42,585 nucleotides of DNA from Candidatus Saccharimonadota bacterium (GCA_028289125.1 JAQGGZ010000002.1:1-42585), one strand, 5' to 3'; shown: positions 1-7,745, numbered from the stretch's first letter. Notes: generated by a model not told the origin, from the sequence alone. Translations and numbers: made by a program.

Positions 1-916
1 CGATGATGTAATCTAAAGCGCCGCCACCTTTATATGCCACCACCGGCGTCCCAGCCGCCAGGGCTTCAACAGCGACGATACCGAAGTCATCCAAGCCGGG
101 AAAAATGAAAGCCTGAGCTTTTTGCATCCTGGCTGCCACGGCCGCATCATCAGGTTCGATGACGAACGTGACCGTCGGACCGGCCATGGCTTGCAGACGT
201 TCGTGCTCGGGGCCTTCGCCCACTACAGTCAAAGGCAGGCCTAAACGGGTGCAGGCCGCGACGGCCAGGTCGATACGTTTGTACGGCGTCTGGCGTCCGA
301 CGATCAAGTACCCATGCCGTCCGTGATTTGGAGTGAAGGATCTTAAGGCGACCGGCGGGAAGATGACAGTCGCATCACGGCCGTAGTATTTCTTAATTTC
401 CTGAGCGGTATGCGTCGAGTTGGCAACGACATGTGTCGGCTTCTGGGCGGCGCGGTAGTCCCATTTGCGCATCGGTCCGACCAGGCTTTTCAAGCCTAAG
501 CGGGCGAGCCAGTCTAACTTTCCAAATCCCGGATGCTGTAGATAATCGTCGTAACGTCGCCAGTAGTAATGAGTCGGGGCGTGACAGTACCAGACGTGAG
601 TCGTCTTTGGCCCCGTCTTGATGGCTTTAGCCTCGGCACCGCTGCTGGTAATGACCAAGTCGTAAGCGCTGAGGTCTAATCGGCTGAAGCTTAAGGCTCT
701 CAAAACCGGAAAGAATTTTTTCAAGCCGTTCGGTAGTTTCTGCAACCAGGTCGTCCGAACGTCGGCATCCTTGAACCAATCGATCTTAGCGGGATCGTAT
801 TGCGAAGTGTAGATAGGAGCTTCCGGATAAAGCCGGTGCAGTTCCAGGACGACGCGCTCGGCGCCGCCGATACCGACGAGCCAATCGCAGACGATCGCCA
901 CTTTAAGCTCAGCCAC
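1..916 (-). CDS. Glycosyltransferase family 4 (3' end cut by window)
   Basis: I translated the reverse strand by hand. From GTG at 916 it reads without a stop for about 305 residues to the window edge. It opens with KVAIVCDWLVGIGGAERV, the GG[AS]E donor loop found near the N terminus of GT-B enzymes of the WbaZ type. It later has YLIVGRQTPYKRID at the start of the second Rossmann domain, and near the edge FIFPGLDDFGIVAVEALAAG, where the E-x7-E nucleotide-sugar motif lies. The acceptor is unknown; the expected role is adding a sugar to a lipid-linked glycan on the cytoplasmic face. The start is fixed by an in-frame TAA at 917-919, which is also the stop codon of the upstream sugar transferase, so the two genes abut (TAAGTG) and are probably co-transcribed. 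The last part of the protein lies outside the window. Confidence 0.9.
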   Translation of the reverse strand, partial: MAELKVAIVCDWLVGIGGAERVVLELHRLYPEAPIYTSQYDPAKIDWFKDADVRTTWLQKLPNGLKKFFPVLRALSFSRLDLSAYDLVITSSGAEAKAIKTGPKTTHVWYCHAPTHYYWRRYDDYLQHPGFGKLDWLARLGLKSLVGPMRKWDYRAAQKPTHVVANSTHTAQEIKKYYGRDATVIFPPVALRSFTPNHGRHGYLIVGRQTPYKRIDLAVAACTRLGLPLTVVGEGPEHERLQAMAGPTVTFVIEPDDAAVAARMQKAQAFIFPGLDDFGIVAVEALAAGTPVVAYKGGGALDYII

Positions 917-2353
917 TTACTTCGCGCCTTCGCTGCCGAGGACGCTTCGGACAGTTTTCAAAAGTATCATGACATCCATCCAGAATGACCAGTTCTGTAC
1001 GTAGTAAACGTCCAGTTTGCGACGTTCGTCAAAGCTGATGTTACGCCGGCCGGAAACTTGAGCCAGCCCGGTGATGCCTGATTTTACCGCCAGGATAGCG
1101 TGACGTTTCTCGTACACGGCTAATTCCTGTGGAATCAGGGCCCGCGGCCCTACCAGGCTGAGCTCACCCCGCCAGACATTGAATAACTGTGGTAGTTCAT
1201 CGAGGCTGCTGCGACGCAAGAATCGGCCTAGGGCGGTAACGCGCGGATCCTTGGCAAGGTAATCGCCGTTCTTCCGGTATTCGATCGCTAGTTCAGGCTT
1301 GCCCATAAGTCTGAAAGCTTCTTCGGGTGTCGTTCCGTCGTAACGCTTGTACTGGCTGCGGAACTTGAACACTTGGAATTCATTGTTGTAACGGGTCAAT
1401 CTGGTCTGGCGGAAGAATACCGAACCGCTGCCGCTGAGCATTTCTAATACGGCGACCAGCAACATAATGGGCGATGCCAATACGATAAGTACACTGCTGA
1501 CACCGAAGTCAAATATCCGTTTGACCACTCGGCCCCAGCCAAGCAGGGCGGTCTGGTGGACGGCGATCATCGGAATCGAAGAGCGGAACAGCTCGACATC
1601 CAGGTTTCCGACGAACAGTTCGGTGTTGCCCGGCACGAACCTGTAGCCGATATGATTGGTTTGGGCGAAATTGAGGATGTCCAGGTTCTTCTGGTCGTCA
1701 GCGTACAGTTCGGTCTGGACGATCAGGTGTAACTGGCTCCGATGGCGGTCGTCAAAATCTTTGAAGCTATGATAAAGTTTGACGTTGCCGTGCTTGCCGA
1801 GGCCGGTTTTTCCGCCGACCACACCGACGACCTTGTAACCCGAACGTTTGCTGTCGATAAGCCAGTCGACCAGCTCGGCGGTCATCTTATTATTGCCGAC
1901 CAGCAGTATATGTGTCAGTCCACGATTGAAGCCGAACAACAATCCTCTGATGAATCGGGCGATATTACGGAATATGACCAAGAAAACAAAGGCTAACCCT
2001 AACCCGTAAAGCGGCACTGCATGCGCCGGAAAGATCGGCCGGACCGAAAAGAAGTCCCAGAGGATGGCGAACATCATACCGATGAACGAACCGATCGCCA
2101 GGCGCCCAAGTTCGCGGAAGCGTTTTTCGTAGATGCTGCTGTTATATAAGCCGAGTAGTGCGAATACCAGAATCCAGAATGGCAGCAGCAACAAGAAGAG
2201 CTTCAAATAGGTGACGGCCGGTATGAAATAAGGGGCGGGGCGGTCGTCGAGACTGATACGTAATACGAAGGCACCGACGAAGGCGGCCACCAAAGCCAGG
2301 AAATCACCGATGATGAGACAGATGTTGTAGAGAATCGAGGCGTTATTTTTCAT
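917..2353 (-). CDS. Polyprenyl-phosphate sugar-1-phosphate transferase (exopolysaccharide initiating enzyme)
   Basis: The protein has 478 aa. The N-terminal third holds about four hydrophobic segments (residues ~10-120), followed by a Rossmann-like CoA-binding-type domain (~140-260). The C-terminal third is a bacterial sugar-transferase domain: KRIFDFGVSSVLIVLASPIM re-entrant helix, FKFRS, SSLDELPQLFNVWRGELSLVGPR and GITGLAQVSGR. This is the WbaP/WcaJ architecture and usual length. Members move a hexose-1-phosphate from a nucleotide sugar to undecaprenyl phosphate and so start a glycan repeat unit. It is the first gene of a leftward pair with the glycosyltransferase. The ATG at 2353 has a TATAAC -10 box just 6 nt upstream and no Shine-Dalgarno. 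The sugar it transfers cannot be read from sequence. Confidence 0.93.
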   Translation of the reverse strand: MKNNASILYNICLIIGDFLALVAAFVGAFVLRISLDDRPAPYFIPAVTYLKLFLLLLPFWILVFALLGLYNSSIYEKRFRELGRLAIGSFIGMMFAILWDFFSVRPIFPAHAVPLYGLGLAFVFLVIFRNIARFIRGLLFGFNRGLTHILLVGNNKMTAELVDWLIDSKRSGYKVVGVVGGKTGLGKHGNVKLYHSFKDFDDRHRSQLHLIVQTELYADDQKNLDILNFAQTNHIGYRFVPGNTELFVGNLDVELFRSSIPMIAVHQTALLGWGRVVKRIFDFGVSSVLIVLASPIMLLVAVLEMLSGSGSVFFRQTRLTRYNNEFQVFKFRSQYKRYDGTTPEEAFRLMGKPELAIEYRKNGDYLAKDPRVTALGRFLRRSSLDELPQLFNVWRGELSLVGPRALIPQELAVYEKRHAILAVKSGITGLAQVSGRRNISFDERRKLDVYYVQNWSFWMDVMILLKTVRSVLGSEGAK

Positions 2354-2359
2354 AGCTTC

Positions 2360-2373
2360 GTTATACTTATAGT
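2360..2373. promoter_or_regulatory. Overlapping divergent -10 boxes
   Basis: On the minus strand TATAAC (2360-2365) ends 6 nt before the ATG at 2353. On the plus strand TATAGT (2368-2373) ends 7 nt before the ATG at 2381. Both transcripts would start at or within 1-2 nt of the start codon, so both polysaccharide genes are probably leaderless. No convincing -35 boxes were seen. Confidence 0.6.
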
Positions 2374-2380
2374 AACACCG

Positions 2381-3718
2381 ATGAAAACTTCCCCCTCCAC
2401 ATTTTTACGCGCAGCACCGAACCTGCTTCTGGGGGCCATGTTCGTATTCGTGCCTTTTTACGCATTGATTACTGTCTGGCTTGGCACGACACTCGGAGGC
2501 TATTCGATATGGCGGGTTATTCCGGAAATAACGTTACTCGCGTTAGGTGTCGTAGCGGCCATAACCATGATGCAGGAAAAGAATCGCCCCGGCACTTTGT
2601 TTCGTGATCGCTTGCTGCAGGTATGCCTTGCGTACATCGGCATCCTTGTCGTGTATGGAATGGTATCGTACTTCCGCGGCGATGTCGGCGCTCGGGCTAT
2701 TCTGCAGGGTATGGTCATGGACCTGCGGCTACCGGTTGCATTCCTGGCTGCTTACCTCGTAGCGCCCCGTATAAATGGGGTAGAGGGCAAGCTCTGGCGA
2801 TGGATCTTGTGGCCAGCCGTCGGCGTAGTCGTTTTCGGGTTGTTGCAAACGTTCGTGCTTCCCCCTGATACCCTGCGCCATGTCGGGTATGGCCCGACGA
2901 CGGTTCCAGCGGTTACCTTGGTCGATCAGAAGGCGGATTTTCCCCGCGTACAATCAACTTTGAGGGGTCCGAATCCGCTCGGCGCCTACCTGATTATTAT
3001 CCTGTCTGCGCTGACGGTGGCGCTAGTCAAAAGCCGTAAACGCTGGCAGGCCACAGTGTTCGGCCTTGCGGCCGCAGTAGTGCTTATATACACCTATTCT
3101 CGTAGCGCCTACATCGGTGCTTTCATCGGCGTAGCCGGAATCTGCTGGCTGTTAGCGGGCAGGTATCGTCGTTGGCTTCTCGTGGCATCAGGCTTGCTTG
3201 TGATCATCTTCATTACAAGTCTGGTATTGTTACGAAACAATGACCAGTTTCAGAATGTCTTCTTTCACACTGATGAGACATCACGCTCAAGCCGAAGCTC
3301 CAATCAAGACAGGGCAAGTGCTTTGCACGACGGGTTCATCGAACTCGCCCACGATCCGGTCGGACGGGGTGTCGGAACTGCCGGACCGTCATCGGTCTAT
3401 AGTGGTGAAGGTACCCGAATTACCGAGAATTATTACTTGCAGATAGGGCAGGAAACCGGCTGGCTTGGGCTGGCACTCTTCTTGGGCTTCACGGGTCTTA
3501 TCGCGTACCGCTTGTGGTCGTACCGGCGCAATCACTGGGCAATCGTATTGTTGGCAAGCGGCGTCGGTCTGGTAGTCGTGAACTGTCTGTCACACGCCTG
3601 GACTGATCCGACCCTGGCGTATGTCTGGTGGCTGGCGGCCGGCCTGACGATCGGGTCTGGTATACTGTCCTCAGAAAGCCCAAACAAACATGCTAAAAAA
3701 ACTACTCAAAGGCTTTGA
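2381..3718 (+). CDS. O-antigen ligase / Wzy polymerase-like membrane protein
   Basis: The protein has 445 aa and roughly eleven hydrophobic segments. A large loop contains LRGPNPLGAYL and, further on, the extracytoplasmic stretch with GRGVGTAG and YYLQIGQETGWLGLALF. This matches the Wzy_C/O-antigen-ligase family (PF04932), in which an Arg-rich periplasmic loop takes part in transfer of lipid-linked glycan. It acts in the membrane, either polymerising repeat units or ligating a glycan to its acceptor; sequence alone does not separate the two. It is divergent from the sugar transferase, shares its promoter region, and overlaps the downstream GtrA gene by 29 nt. The C-terminal tail is short and basic (ending KHAKKTTQRL). 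Confidence 0.85.
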   Translation: MKTSPSTFLRAAPNLLLGAMFVFVPFYALITVWLGTTLGGYSIWRVIPEITLLALGVVAAITMMQEKNRPGTLFRDRLLQVCLAYIGILVVYGMVSYFRGDVGARAILQGMVMDLRLPVAFLAAYLVAPRINGVEGKLWRWILWPAVGVVVFGLLQTFVLPPDTLRHVGYGPTTVPAVTLVDQKADFPRVQSTLRGPNPLGAYLIIILSALTVALVKSRKRWQATVFGLAAAVVLIYTYSRSAYIGAFIGVAGICWLLAGRYRRWLLVASGLLVIIFITSLVLLRNNDQFQNVFFHTDETSRSSRSSNQDRASALHDGFIELAHDPVGRGVGTAGPSSVYSGEGTRITENYYLQIGQETGWLGLALFLGFTGLIAYRLWSYRRNHWAIVLLASGVGLVVVNCLSHAWTDPTLAYVWWLAAGLTIGSGILSSESPNKHAKKTTQRL

Positions 3719-4160
3719 GCCTAAACGTTTCTTAGAGTACATGGTCAGCGGCGGTGCCTATTTCTGGTTCGGCTACTTCGTGTTCTTCGTCTGCGACCAA
3801 TGGCTTCACTTGAACCTGTGGTGGGCCAAACTGCTGGCCAATGTCAGCGGCTGGACCATCAATTACCTCCTGCAACGCTACTGGGTCTTTGCCGATGGCC
3901 GCAAAGCCAGCGAACAAGCAATCAGTGGCCGCTATGCGGTCATCACGCTGGTCGACTTTTTGCTCGATTATCTGATAGTGGCCGGCCTGCAGATGCTTGG
4001 CCTGACGCCGTATATCGGCCAGTTCGTATCATCGGCCTTCTTCACGGTGTGGAATTACGCGTGGTACAAATGGTGGGTCTTCCCGGCCAAGTACGTCCAC
4101 CGGGCCCGGAAGAGTACCAAGAAGCGTAAGCATCCAGCACAACGGAAACGGCGTAAATGA
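3690..4160 (+). CDS. GtrA-like membrane protein
   Basis: The protein has 156 aa and four predicted membrane helices: SGGAYFWFGYFVFFVCDQWL, a second after NLWWAKLLANVSGW, a third at YAVITLVDFLLDYLIVAGL, and a fourth near SSAFFTVWNYAWYKWWVF. The N-rich NYLLQRYWVF and NYAWYKWWVF signatures are typical of the GtrA family (PF04138), small proteins linked to moving polyprenyl-linked sugars across the membrane or to cell-wall decoration. The tail is very basic (KSTKKRKHPAQRKRRK). It starts inside the 3' end of the ligase-like gene and ends in an ATGA overlap with the LexA-like gene, so the three genes look like one operon. Confidence 0.85.
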   Translation: MLKKLLKGFEPKRFLEYMVSGGAYFWFGYFVFFVCDQWLHLNLWWAKLLANVSGWTINYLLQRYWVFADGRKASEQAISGRYAVITLVDFLLDYLIVAGLQMLGLTPYIGQFVSSAFFTVWNYAWYKWWVFPAKYVHRARKSTKKRKHPAQRKRRK

Positions 4161-4564
4161 CACAGCTGAAGACGGTCAGACCGACCAAGAAGCAACAGGA
4201 ACTGCTCCAGTTCATCGACGCGTTCATCGGGCAGCATGGCTACAGCCCGAGCTATCGTGAAATCATGAACGGTCTCGATTACACCTCGGTCGCGACCGTG
4301 GCGTTGCATGTCGGCAACCTGATCCGCCGCGGGCACCTTATCAAGCGGGATCGCTCGGCCCGGTCTTTGGAACTGGCTACGAAGGTCGACGAAATCACCG
4401 ACACTGCCGCTCCAGAGCAGTGGCTACTCGACCATATAGAGGCCCGCTTCGCTGCCGAAGAACCTGATATTGAAGCCCTGGAAACACTGGTTAAGGCGTT
4501 GCTGATACTCGAACTCCCGGCCGCCGAAGCATTCCAAGAGCGGCTTGAAGCGCTTCGTTCATAG
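4157..4564 (+). CDS. LexA-like DNA-binding protein without peptidase domain
   Basis: The protein has 135 aa. Residues ~1-68 match the LexA winged-helix DNA-binding domain: PTKKQQELLQFIDAFIGQHG, then YSPSYREIMNGLDYTSVATV as the recognition-helix region, then a wing ending RDRSARSLEL. True LexA is about 200 aa and has an S24 self-cleavage domain with a Ser-Lys dyad. Here that domain is absent and is replaced by about 65 residues of acidic helical sequence (EQWLLDHIEARFAAEEPDIEAL...). It therefore cannot be a self-cleaving SOS repressor. The gene begins in the ATGA stop/start overlap with gtrA. Palindromic DNA just downstream (4573-4607) is a candidate binding site. The target genes are unknown. 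Confidence 0.8.
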   Translation: MTQLKTVRPTKKQQELLQFIDAFIGQHGYSPSYREIMNGLDYTSVATVALHVGNLIRRGHLIKRDRSARSLELATKVDEITDTAAPEQWLLDHIEARFAAEEPDIEALETLVKALLILELPAAEAFQERLEALRS

Positions 4565-4572
4565 CAAAAACC

Positions 4573-4607
4573 ACTACATTTAGCGTAGGCGTTATGTAGT
4601 ACACTAC
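4573..4607. promoter_or_regulatory. Inverted repeats upstream of the riboswitch (operator candidate)
   Basis: ACTACAT (4573-4579) is repeated in inverted form as ATGTAGT (4594-4600) with a 14-nt spacer. The second arm also forms a tighter palindrome GTAGT-AC-ACTAC (4596-4607). There is no T-run, so a terminator is unlikely. The site lies between the LexA-like gene and the cobalamin-riboswitch-like leader, where an operator overlapping the promoter of the riboswitch transcript would be expected. Assignment to the LexA-like protein is inference. Confidence 0.4.
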
Positions 4608-4619
4608 TAGGTATTAACA

Positions 4620-4702
4620 ATCGAACGCTGGAAACCGGTTAGAATCCGGTACTGTGCCGCAACGGTGACTGGCCCTCGAGCCATAAGTCCGATACAGCTC
4701 CT
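4620..4702 (+). ncRNA. Cobalamin (B12) riboswitch aptamer
   Basis: The core GAATCCGGTACTGTGCCGCA followed by ACGGTGA closely follows the cobalamin riboswitch core (GGAA..CCGGT.aGAATCCGG..CTG..CCGCAACGGTGA). A B12-box-like AAGTCCGATACAGCT (4686-4699) follows after a short variable part. ACCGG (4634-4638) pairs with CCGGT (4646-4650), and GCTG (4627-4630) can pair with CAGC (4695-4698) of the B12 box, as in the short class-II type fold. The compact peripheral region suggests a small variant. The usual GGTG is GGTT here, and the GGG/CCC pair positions differ, so binding strength is uncertain. Confidence 0.8.
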
Positions 4703-4711
4703 AAAGTCTTC

Positions 4712-4766
4712 CGAGCAGAAGCGCGACCAATGTGGTCGGTACTGCTCGAGACGGCGAAAGTCACGA
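4712..4766 (+). promoter_or_regulatory. Candidate riboswitch expression platform
   Basis: CGAGCAG (4712-4718) pairs with CTGCTCG (4742-4748) around an inner CGACCA/TGGTCG hairpin (4724-4738). The 3' part can instead pair within the aptamer: CTCGAGC (4675-4681) is complementary to GCTCGAG (4744-4750). The two helices exclude each other, as expected for a ligand-controlled switch. There is no U-run, so control is more likely at translation of the GTG at 4767. This is inference from complementarity only. Confidence 0.5.
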
Positions 4767-6164
4767 GTGAAAGAGACCGAACCAACCCTACCAGCCGAAC
4801 AAGCTTACGATGCCTACGCACCCTTTGACCGGGAAGCGATCGAGTTTGAAGCTATGGCCCTGATTGAGAATCGTCAGCATGCCCCTGAGGTTCCGTTGGC
4901 GCCCCAGGAACGTTTTGATAACGCCCGTACCGCATTATGGGAAGCGTTGACCACCTCCGGCCATTTATCGCGCGTGGAGATTGACGGGGACTCGATCGAA
5001 GATATCAACCGACAGGTGCTGGCCCGCCTGGTGAACGGCTTCCACGCCGAGCTTCCGTCGCATGAATATAATCGCCGGTACGCCGAATTGTGTAACGAAC
5101 TAGTTATCCAAAAAACCCATCTGGCGATCGCTGCCGGTACGATGGATCCCGAAGTCGCCGTCTTGGAGCTGTCGGATTTTCCGACGGTACTACCTGATTC
5201 CGTGGCCAGCCGTTTAGGGTATCGGGCAAAGAACCTGAAAGGCATGGTCCGTTCTACTCATTTCGAACGCACTTCGGACGGGCGCTATCACCGCGTCATT
5301 GAACAGATCAGCCGCAGTAATGCTGACGGACATTCAAGCCGCGCTTTCCTTGCGGCTTCCGGACAACATATGCCACCACCTGAAAGCGATGACCTCCGGG
5401 TCCTGAGCACGCCGCTCCACTACTCGAAACGGGATTACCGTGACGCCGTGGTTGATATCCAACGACGCCTGGACGCCTATTCAGGGCCAGGTGTACGCTT
5501 CGGTGAGCCTACGTACAACCCGCTCCATGTTGAATATGAAGCTCTGCGGGAAGAATCTGAAGCTCGGGAAACGCAGGTTGCGTACTTTGCAGAAAAACTG
5601 GCAGCCTACGAGAAAAAACTTGACGACAAGTTAGCGACGGGAGATATCTCCGAGGACACCCGTCTGTATCTCTACGGCCAAGAAGTCAAGAAAATCCTAG
5701 CCGCCATCTGTACGCTGGCACCGGAATACAGCAGCGATTGCCTGGGTACCGAAGCGACATACTATATAGAACAAGCCGCCTTATACGCTGCCGCCGGGGA
5801 CATGGAACGAGCGGCCGAACTGGCTGACGCCGCCGCTGACGCCGCCGACACGATTCTGTTCTGTGGTATGGAAATAAGTAAGGAAGAAGCCGACCGGCTG
5901 GGCCTGAATCCAGACAACACCGGCAACCTTATCGGTGAAGGCAAAGAAAAGATGTCTTGGAAAGACGGCGTCTGCCGGGTTAAGTCCTGTAGCAGTCCTC
6001 GCCCCACCAAGGTCGGGCCGTGCAGCGTCTGCCGTAACTGCCAGCATATGTTCGACAAAGGCATTGATCCTACGAAGCTTTCCTTGGCAGCGGCACTCGC
6101 CGCCACCTCGGAAAACGAAAAGAAGTCCCGACAAAAACAGAAGGACTTTGAGCTGGCAGCCTGA
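4767..6164 (+). CDS. Unknown protein with C-terminal cysteine cluster, under riboswitch
   Basis: I do not recognise the family. The open frame extends to 4665, but that part is the riboswitch, so GTG at 4767 (product 465 aa, starting KETEPTLP) is the sensible start. The protein has no signal peptide or membrane helix. The middle (~275-300) is charged and probably coiled coil (EYEALREESEARETQVAYFAEKL); residues ~335-365 are Ala-rich helix. Near the C terminus is a cysteine cluster, C-x4-C-x10-C-x2-C-x2-C (residues ~403-425, VCRVKSCSSP...GPCSVCRNC), which could bind zinc or an Fe-S cluster. A Lys/Glu-rich tail follows. The cobalamin-riboswitch-like leader links it to B12 status, but nothing in the protein resembles a known B12 transporter or B12-dependent enzyme. 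nadD follows with its own -10 box. Confidence 0.8.
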   Translation: MKETEPTLPAEQAYDAYAPFDREAIEFEAMALIENRQHAPEVPLAPQERFDNARTALWEALTTSGHLSRVEIDGDSIEDINRQVLARLVNGFHAELPSHEYNRRYAELCNELVIQKTHLAIAAGTMDPEVAVLELSDFPTVLPDSVASRLGYRAKNLKGMVRSTHFERTSDGRYHRVIEQISRSNADGHSSRAFLAASGQHMPPPESDDLRVLSTPLHYSKRDYRDAVVDIQRRLDAYSGPGVRFGEPTYNPLHVEYEALREESEARETQVAYFAEKLAAYEKKLDDKLATGDISEDTRLYLYGQEVKKILAAICTLAPEYSSDCLGTEATYYIEQAALYAAAGDMERAAELADAAADAADTILFCGMEISKEEADRLGLNPDNTGNLIGEGKEKMSWKDGVCRVKSCSSPRPTKVGPCSVCRNCQHMFDKGIDPTKLSLAAALAATSENEKKSRQKQKDFELAA

Positions 6165-6175
6165 CAAGACAGGCG

Positions 6176-6181
6176 TATAAT
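6176..6181 (+). promoter_or_regulatory. -10 box of nadD
   Basis: TATAAT ends 8 nt before the nadD ATG at 6190. The gap reads aaaaggat, so a short AAGGA Shine-Dalgarno is present but would lie at the extreme 5' end of the transcript. Confidence 0.5.
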
Positions 6182-6189
6182 AAAAGGAT

Positions 6190-6810
6190 ATGAAAAAGGC
6201 ACCGCGTATCGGCATCTATGCCGGTAGTTTCGATCCGGTTCACGCCGGGCATATCAGCTTCGCGCTCCAGGCTTTGCAGCAGGCCAAGCTCGACGAAGTC
6301 ATTTTCTTGCCGGAGCGCAAACCGTTTTTTAAGCCGGGTGCGGAACATTTCGGTCACCGTGTCGCCATGCTTAAGACGGCGCTCAAGCCGCACCCCTCCT
6401 TGTCGGTGGCGGAAACCGTCGACCGGCAATTCACGGTACGCCGTACGCTCCGTCAGCTGAGAGCATTGCTACCTCCGGATGCTCAGTTAGTATTTCTATT
6501 CGGCGCTGACACGGTCGCATTATTGCCAACCTGGCCGCACGCCGAAGAATTGCTCCGGACGTGTGAAATTGTCGTCGCCGTCAAGCAAGGACAGAAACTG
6601 AAAACAGTCCAGGGAGTCATCAAAGGGTGGCCGACCCAGCCGTTGGCCACCACTATCATACCGGCGCATGCTCCGCATGTGTCGAGCACGGCCATCAGGG
6701 CTGCTTTGCGCAAGAACATACCGACCGGCGGATTGCTCGCCAGCGTGCGCCGGTATGCCCATCGCCAGTGGCTCTATGTCTCACTCGATAAGTTGAAGAA
6801 TCAAGCTTGA
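6190..6810 (+). CDS. nadD: Nicotinate-nucleotide adenylyltransferase
   Basis: The 206-aa length is usual for NadD. The nucleotidyltransferase signature GSFDPVHAGH is at residues ~12-21. NadD-type motifs follow: FLFGADTVALLPTWPHAEELL and, near the C terminus, HVSSTAIRAAL, the (S/T)SSTxIR element that contacts ATP phosphates. The enzyme adenylates nicotinate mononucleotide to deamido-NAD in the cytoplasm. The related CoaD is shorter and lacks the GADTVALLPTW motif. It stands as a single gene with its own -10 box, downstream of the Cys-cluster gene. No other NAD-synthesis gene is visible, so the organism may salvage the mononucleotide. Confidence 0.88.
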   Translation: MKKAPRIGIYAGSFDPVHAGHISFALQALQQAKLDEVIFLPERKPFFKPGAEHFGHRVAMLKTALKPHPSLSVAETVDRQFTVRRTLRQLRALLPPDAQLVFLFGADTVALLPTWPHAEELLRTCEIVVAVKQGQKLKTVQGVIKGWPTQPLATTIIPAHAPHVSSTAIRAALRKNIPTGGLLASVRRYAHRQWLYVSLDKLKNQA

Positions 6811-6835
6811 CAAGCATAAGCGTACTCTTGTAAGA

Positions 6836-7027
6836 TTAGTCTACTTTAGAAGCCTTCATGCGAGAGACGGCAGAAAAAAGACAAAAACATAACAAAAAAA
6901 GAACGCATCCATGATAAATGGTGCGACGCTTGGGGGTCACGATAATGCCAATCACGGTCATTACATACCAGGCCAACCCGACGAAGATACCTGTAAAGGT
7001 TCGCCGGCCAACCTGGCAGGAATTCAT
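6836..7027 (-). CDS. Possible small two-helix membrane protein
   Basis: This 63-aa frame lies in the space between convergent nadD and the DsbA-like gene. It encodes two hydrophobic stretches (FTGIFVGLAWYVMTVIGIIV and YHGCVLFLLCFCLFSAV) separated by a basic turn PKRRTI, which fits a helical hairpin with positive-inside topology. There is no Shine-Dalgarno, and the strong hairpin at 7036-7073 lies directly upstream, so it would need a promoter inside or after that hairpin. It may be spurious; I see no family match. Confidence 0.3.
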   Translation of the reverse strand: MNSCQVGRRTFTGIFVGLAWYVMTVIGIIVTPKRRTIYHGCVLFLLCFCLFSAVSRMKASKVD

Positions 7028-7035
7028 CCACTACT

Positions 7036-7073
7036 AAAAAATCGCCCGTCACTATAGAACGGGCGATTTTTTT
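7036..7073. terminator. Bidirectional rho-independent terminator
   Basis: AAAAAATCGCCCGT (7036-7049) pairs perfectly with ACGGGCGATTTTTT (7059-7072) around a 9-nt loop. It is flanked by A-run and T-run, so it can stop transcription in both directions. It sits between convergent nadD and the DsbA-like gene, 13 nt after the stop of the latter. Confidence 0.9.
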
Positions 7074-7085
7074 AGGTCAGGTGTT

Positions 7086-7745
7086 TTAGATGTCAGCGTT
7101 CTGCTTGCTCTTGATTGCGGCGTCAATCAGTTTAGACCAGTCCTCAACGTTCTGCGGCGCATTGGCGACCTGTTTGTCGTTCAGGAAGAAGGTAGGTGTG
7201 CCTTGGATGCCCAGTTTTTGACCGGCAGCCAGGTCGGCCCGGACGGTGTCATTCACTTTGTCACTACTGTAATCACTGTCGAACTTCGTCACGTTCAAAC
7301 CGAGGGCCTTTGCATACTGCTCAAAGTAAGGTTTGGGATTTTGGCTGTTACTCCAGGTCGTCCAGTTAGCTTCGGTGTAAAGAGCCTGATGCATTTCCCA
7401 GAATTTGCCTTGCAATGCTGCGGCTTCAGCGGCACGGGCGCCGGCAAAGGCGTTCTGGTGAATGGTGGTGAGCGGGAAGTTGCGGAACTGGAAGGTGATC
7501 TGCCCCTGGTACTTTTCGTAGACCTGTTCGATGATGGGGTAATAGGCTTCACAGGCGGGGCACTGGAAATCGCCGTACTCGACGAGGACGACACCGGTGC
7601 TGCCTTGGCCCCGGACGTGGTTCGTAGCGCTTACCGACGAATTTGAGCCGCCGTTTTCTGATGATTTCTGCTTGTTAGTCGTGAAGATGATTCCCGCGAC
7701 GACCAGGATGATGACGGCAATGACTGCCCAAAACTGTTTACTCAT
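7086..7745 (-). CDS. DsbA-like thiol oxidoreductase, membrane anchored
   Basis: The protein has 219 aa from the ATG at 7745 (a TTG two codons further upstream is possible). Residues ~5-24 form a signal anchor (FWAVIAVIILVVAGIIF), followed by a Ser/Asn-rich linker. The thioredoxin fold then shows VEYGDFQCPACEAYYP with the CPAC redox pair, the FRNFPLTTIHQNA helix typical of the DsbA/BdbD group, and GTPTFFLN containing the cis-proline next to the active site. It would introduce or shuffle disulfides in exported proteins outside the membrane. The ATG has TATACT 7 nt upstream and no Shine-Dalgarno. It is monocistronic and ends at the 7036-7073 terminator. Confidence 0.92.
   Translation of the reverse strand: MSKQFWAVIAVIILVVAGIIFTTNKQKSSENGGSNSSVSATNHVRGQGSTGVVLVEYGDFQCPACEAYYPIIEQVYEKYQGQITFQFRNFPLTTIHQNAFAGARAAEAAALQGKFWEMHQALYTEANWTTWSNSQNPKPYFEQYAKALGLNVTKFDSDYSSDKVNDTVRADLAAGQKLGIQGTPTFFLNDKQVANAPQNVEDWSKLIDAAIKSKQNADI

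Noticed and set aside
3732-4336. Antisense open frames over gtrA and the LexA-like gene
   Set aside because: They are low-complexity shadows opposite genes with clear families and have no ribosome-binding site.
4665-4766. N-terminal extension of the Cys-cluster protein
   Set aside because: The extra codons coincide with the riboswitch; GTG 4767 is the first sensible start behind it.
5762-6429. Overlapping antisense frames over the Cys-cluster gene and nadD
   Set aside because: Ser/Ala-rich translations without domain motifs, opposite well-supported coding sequence.
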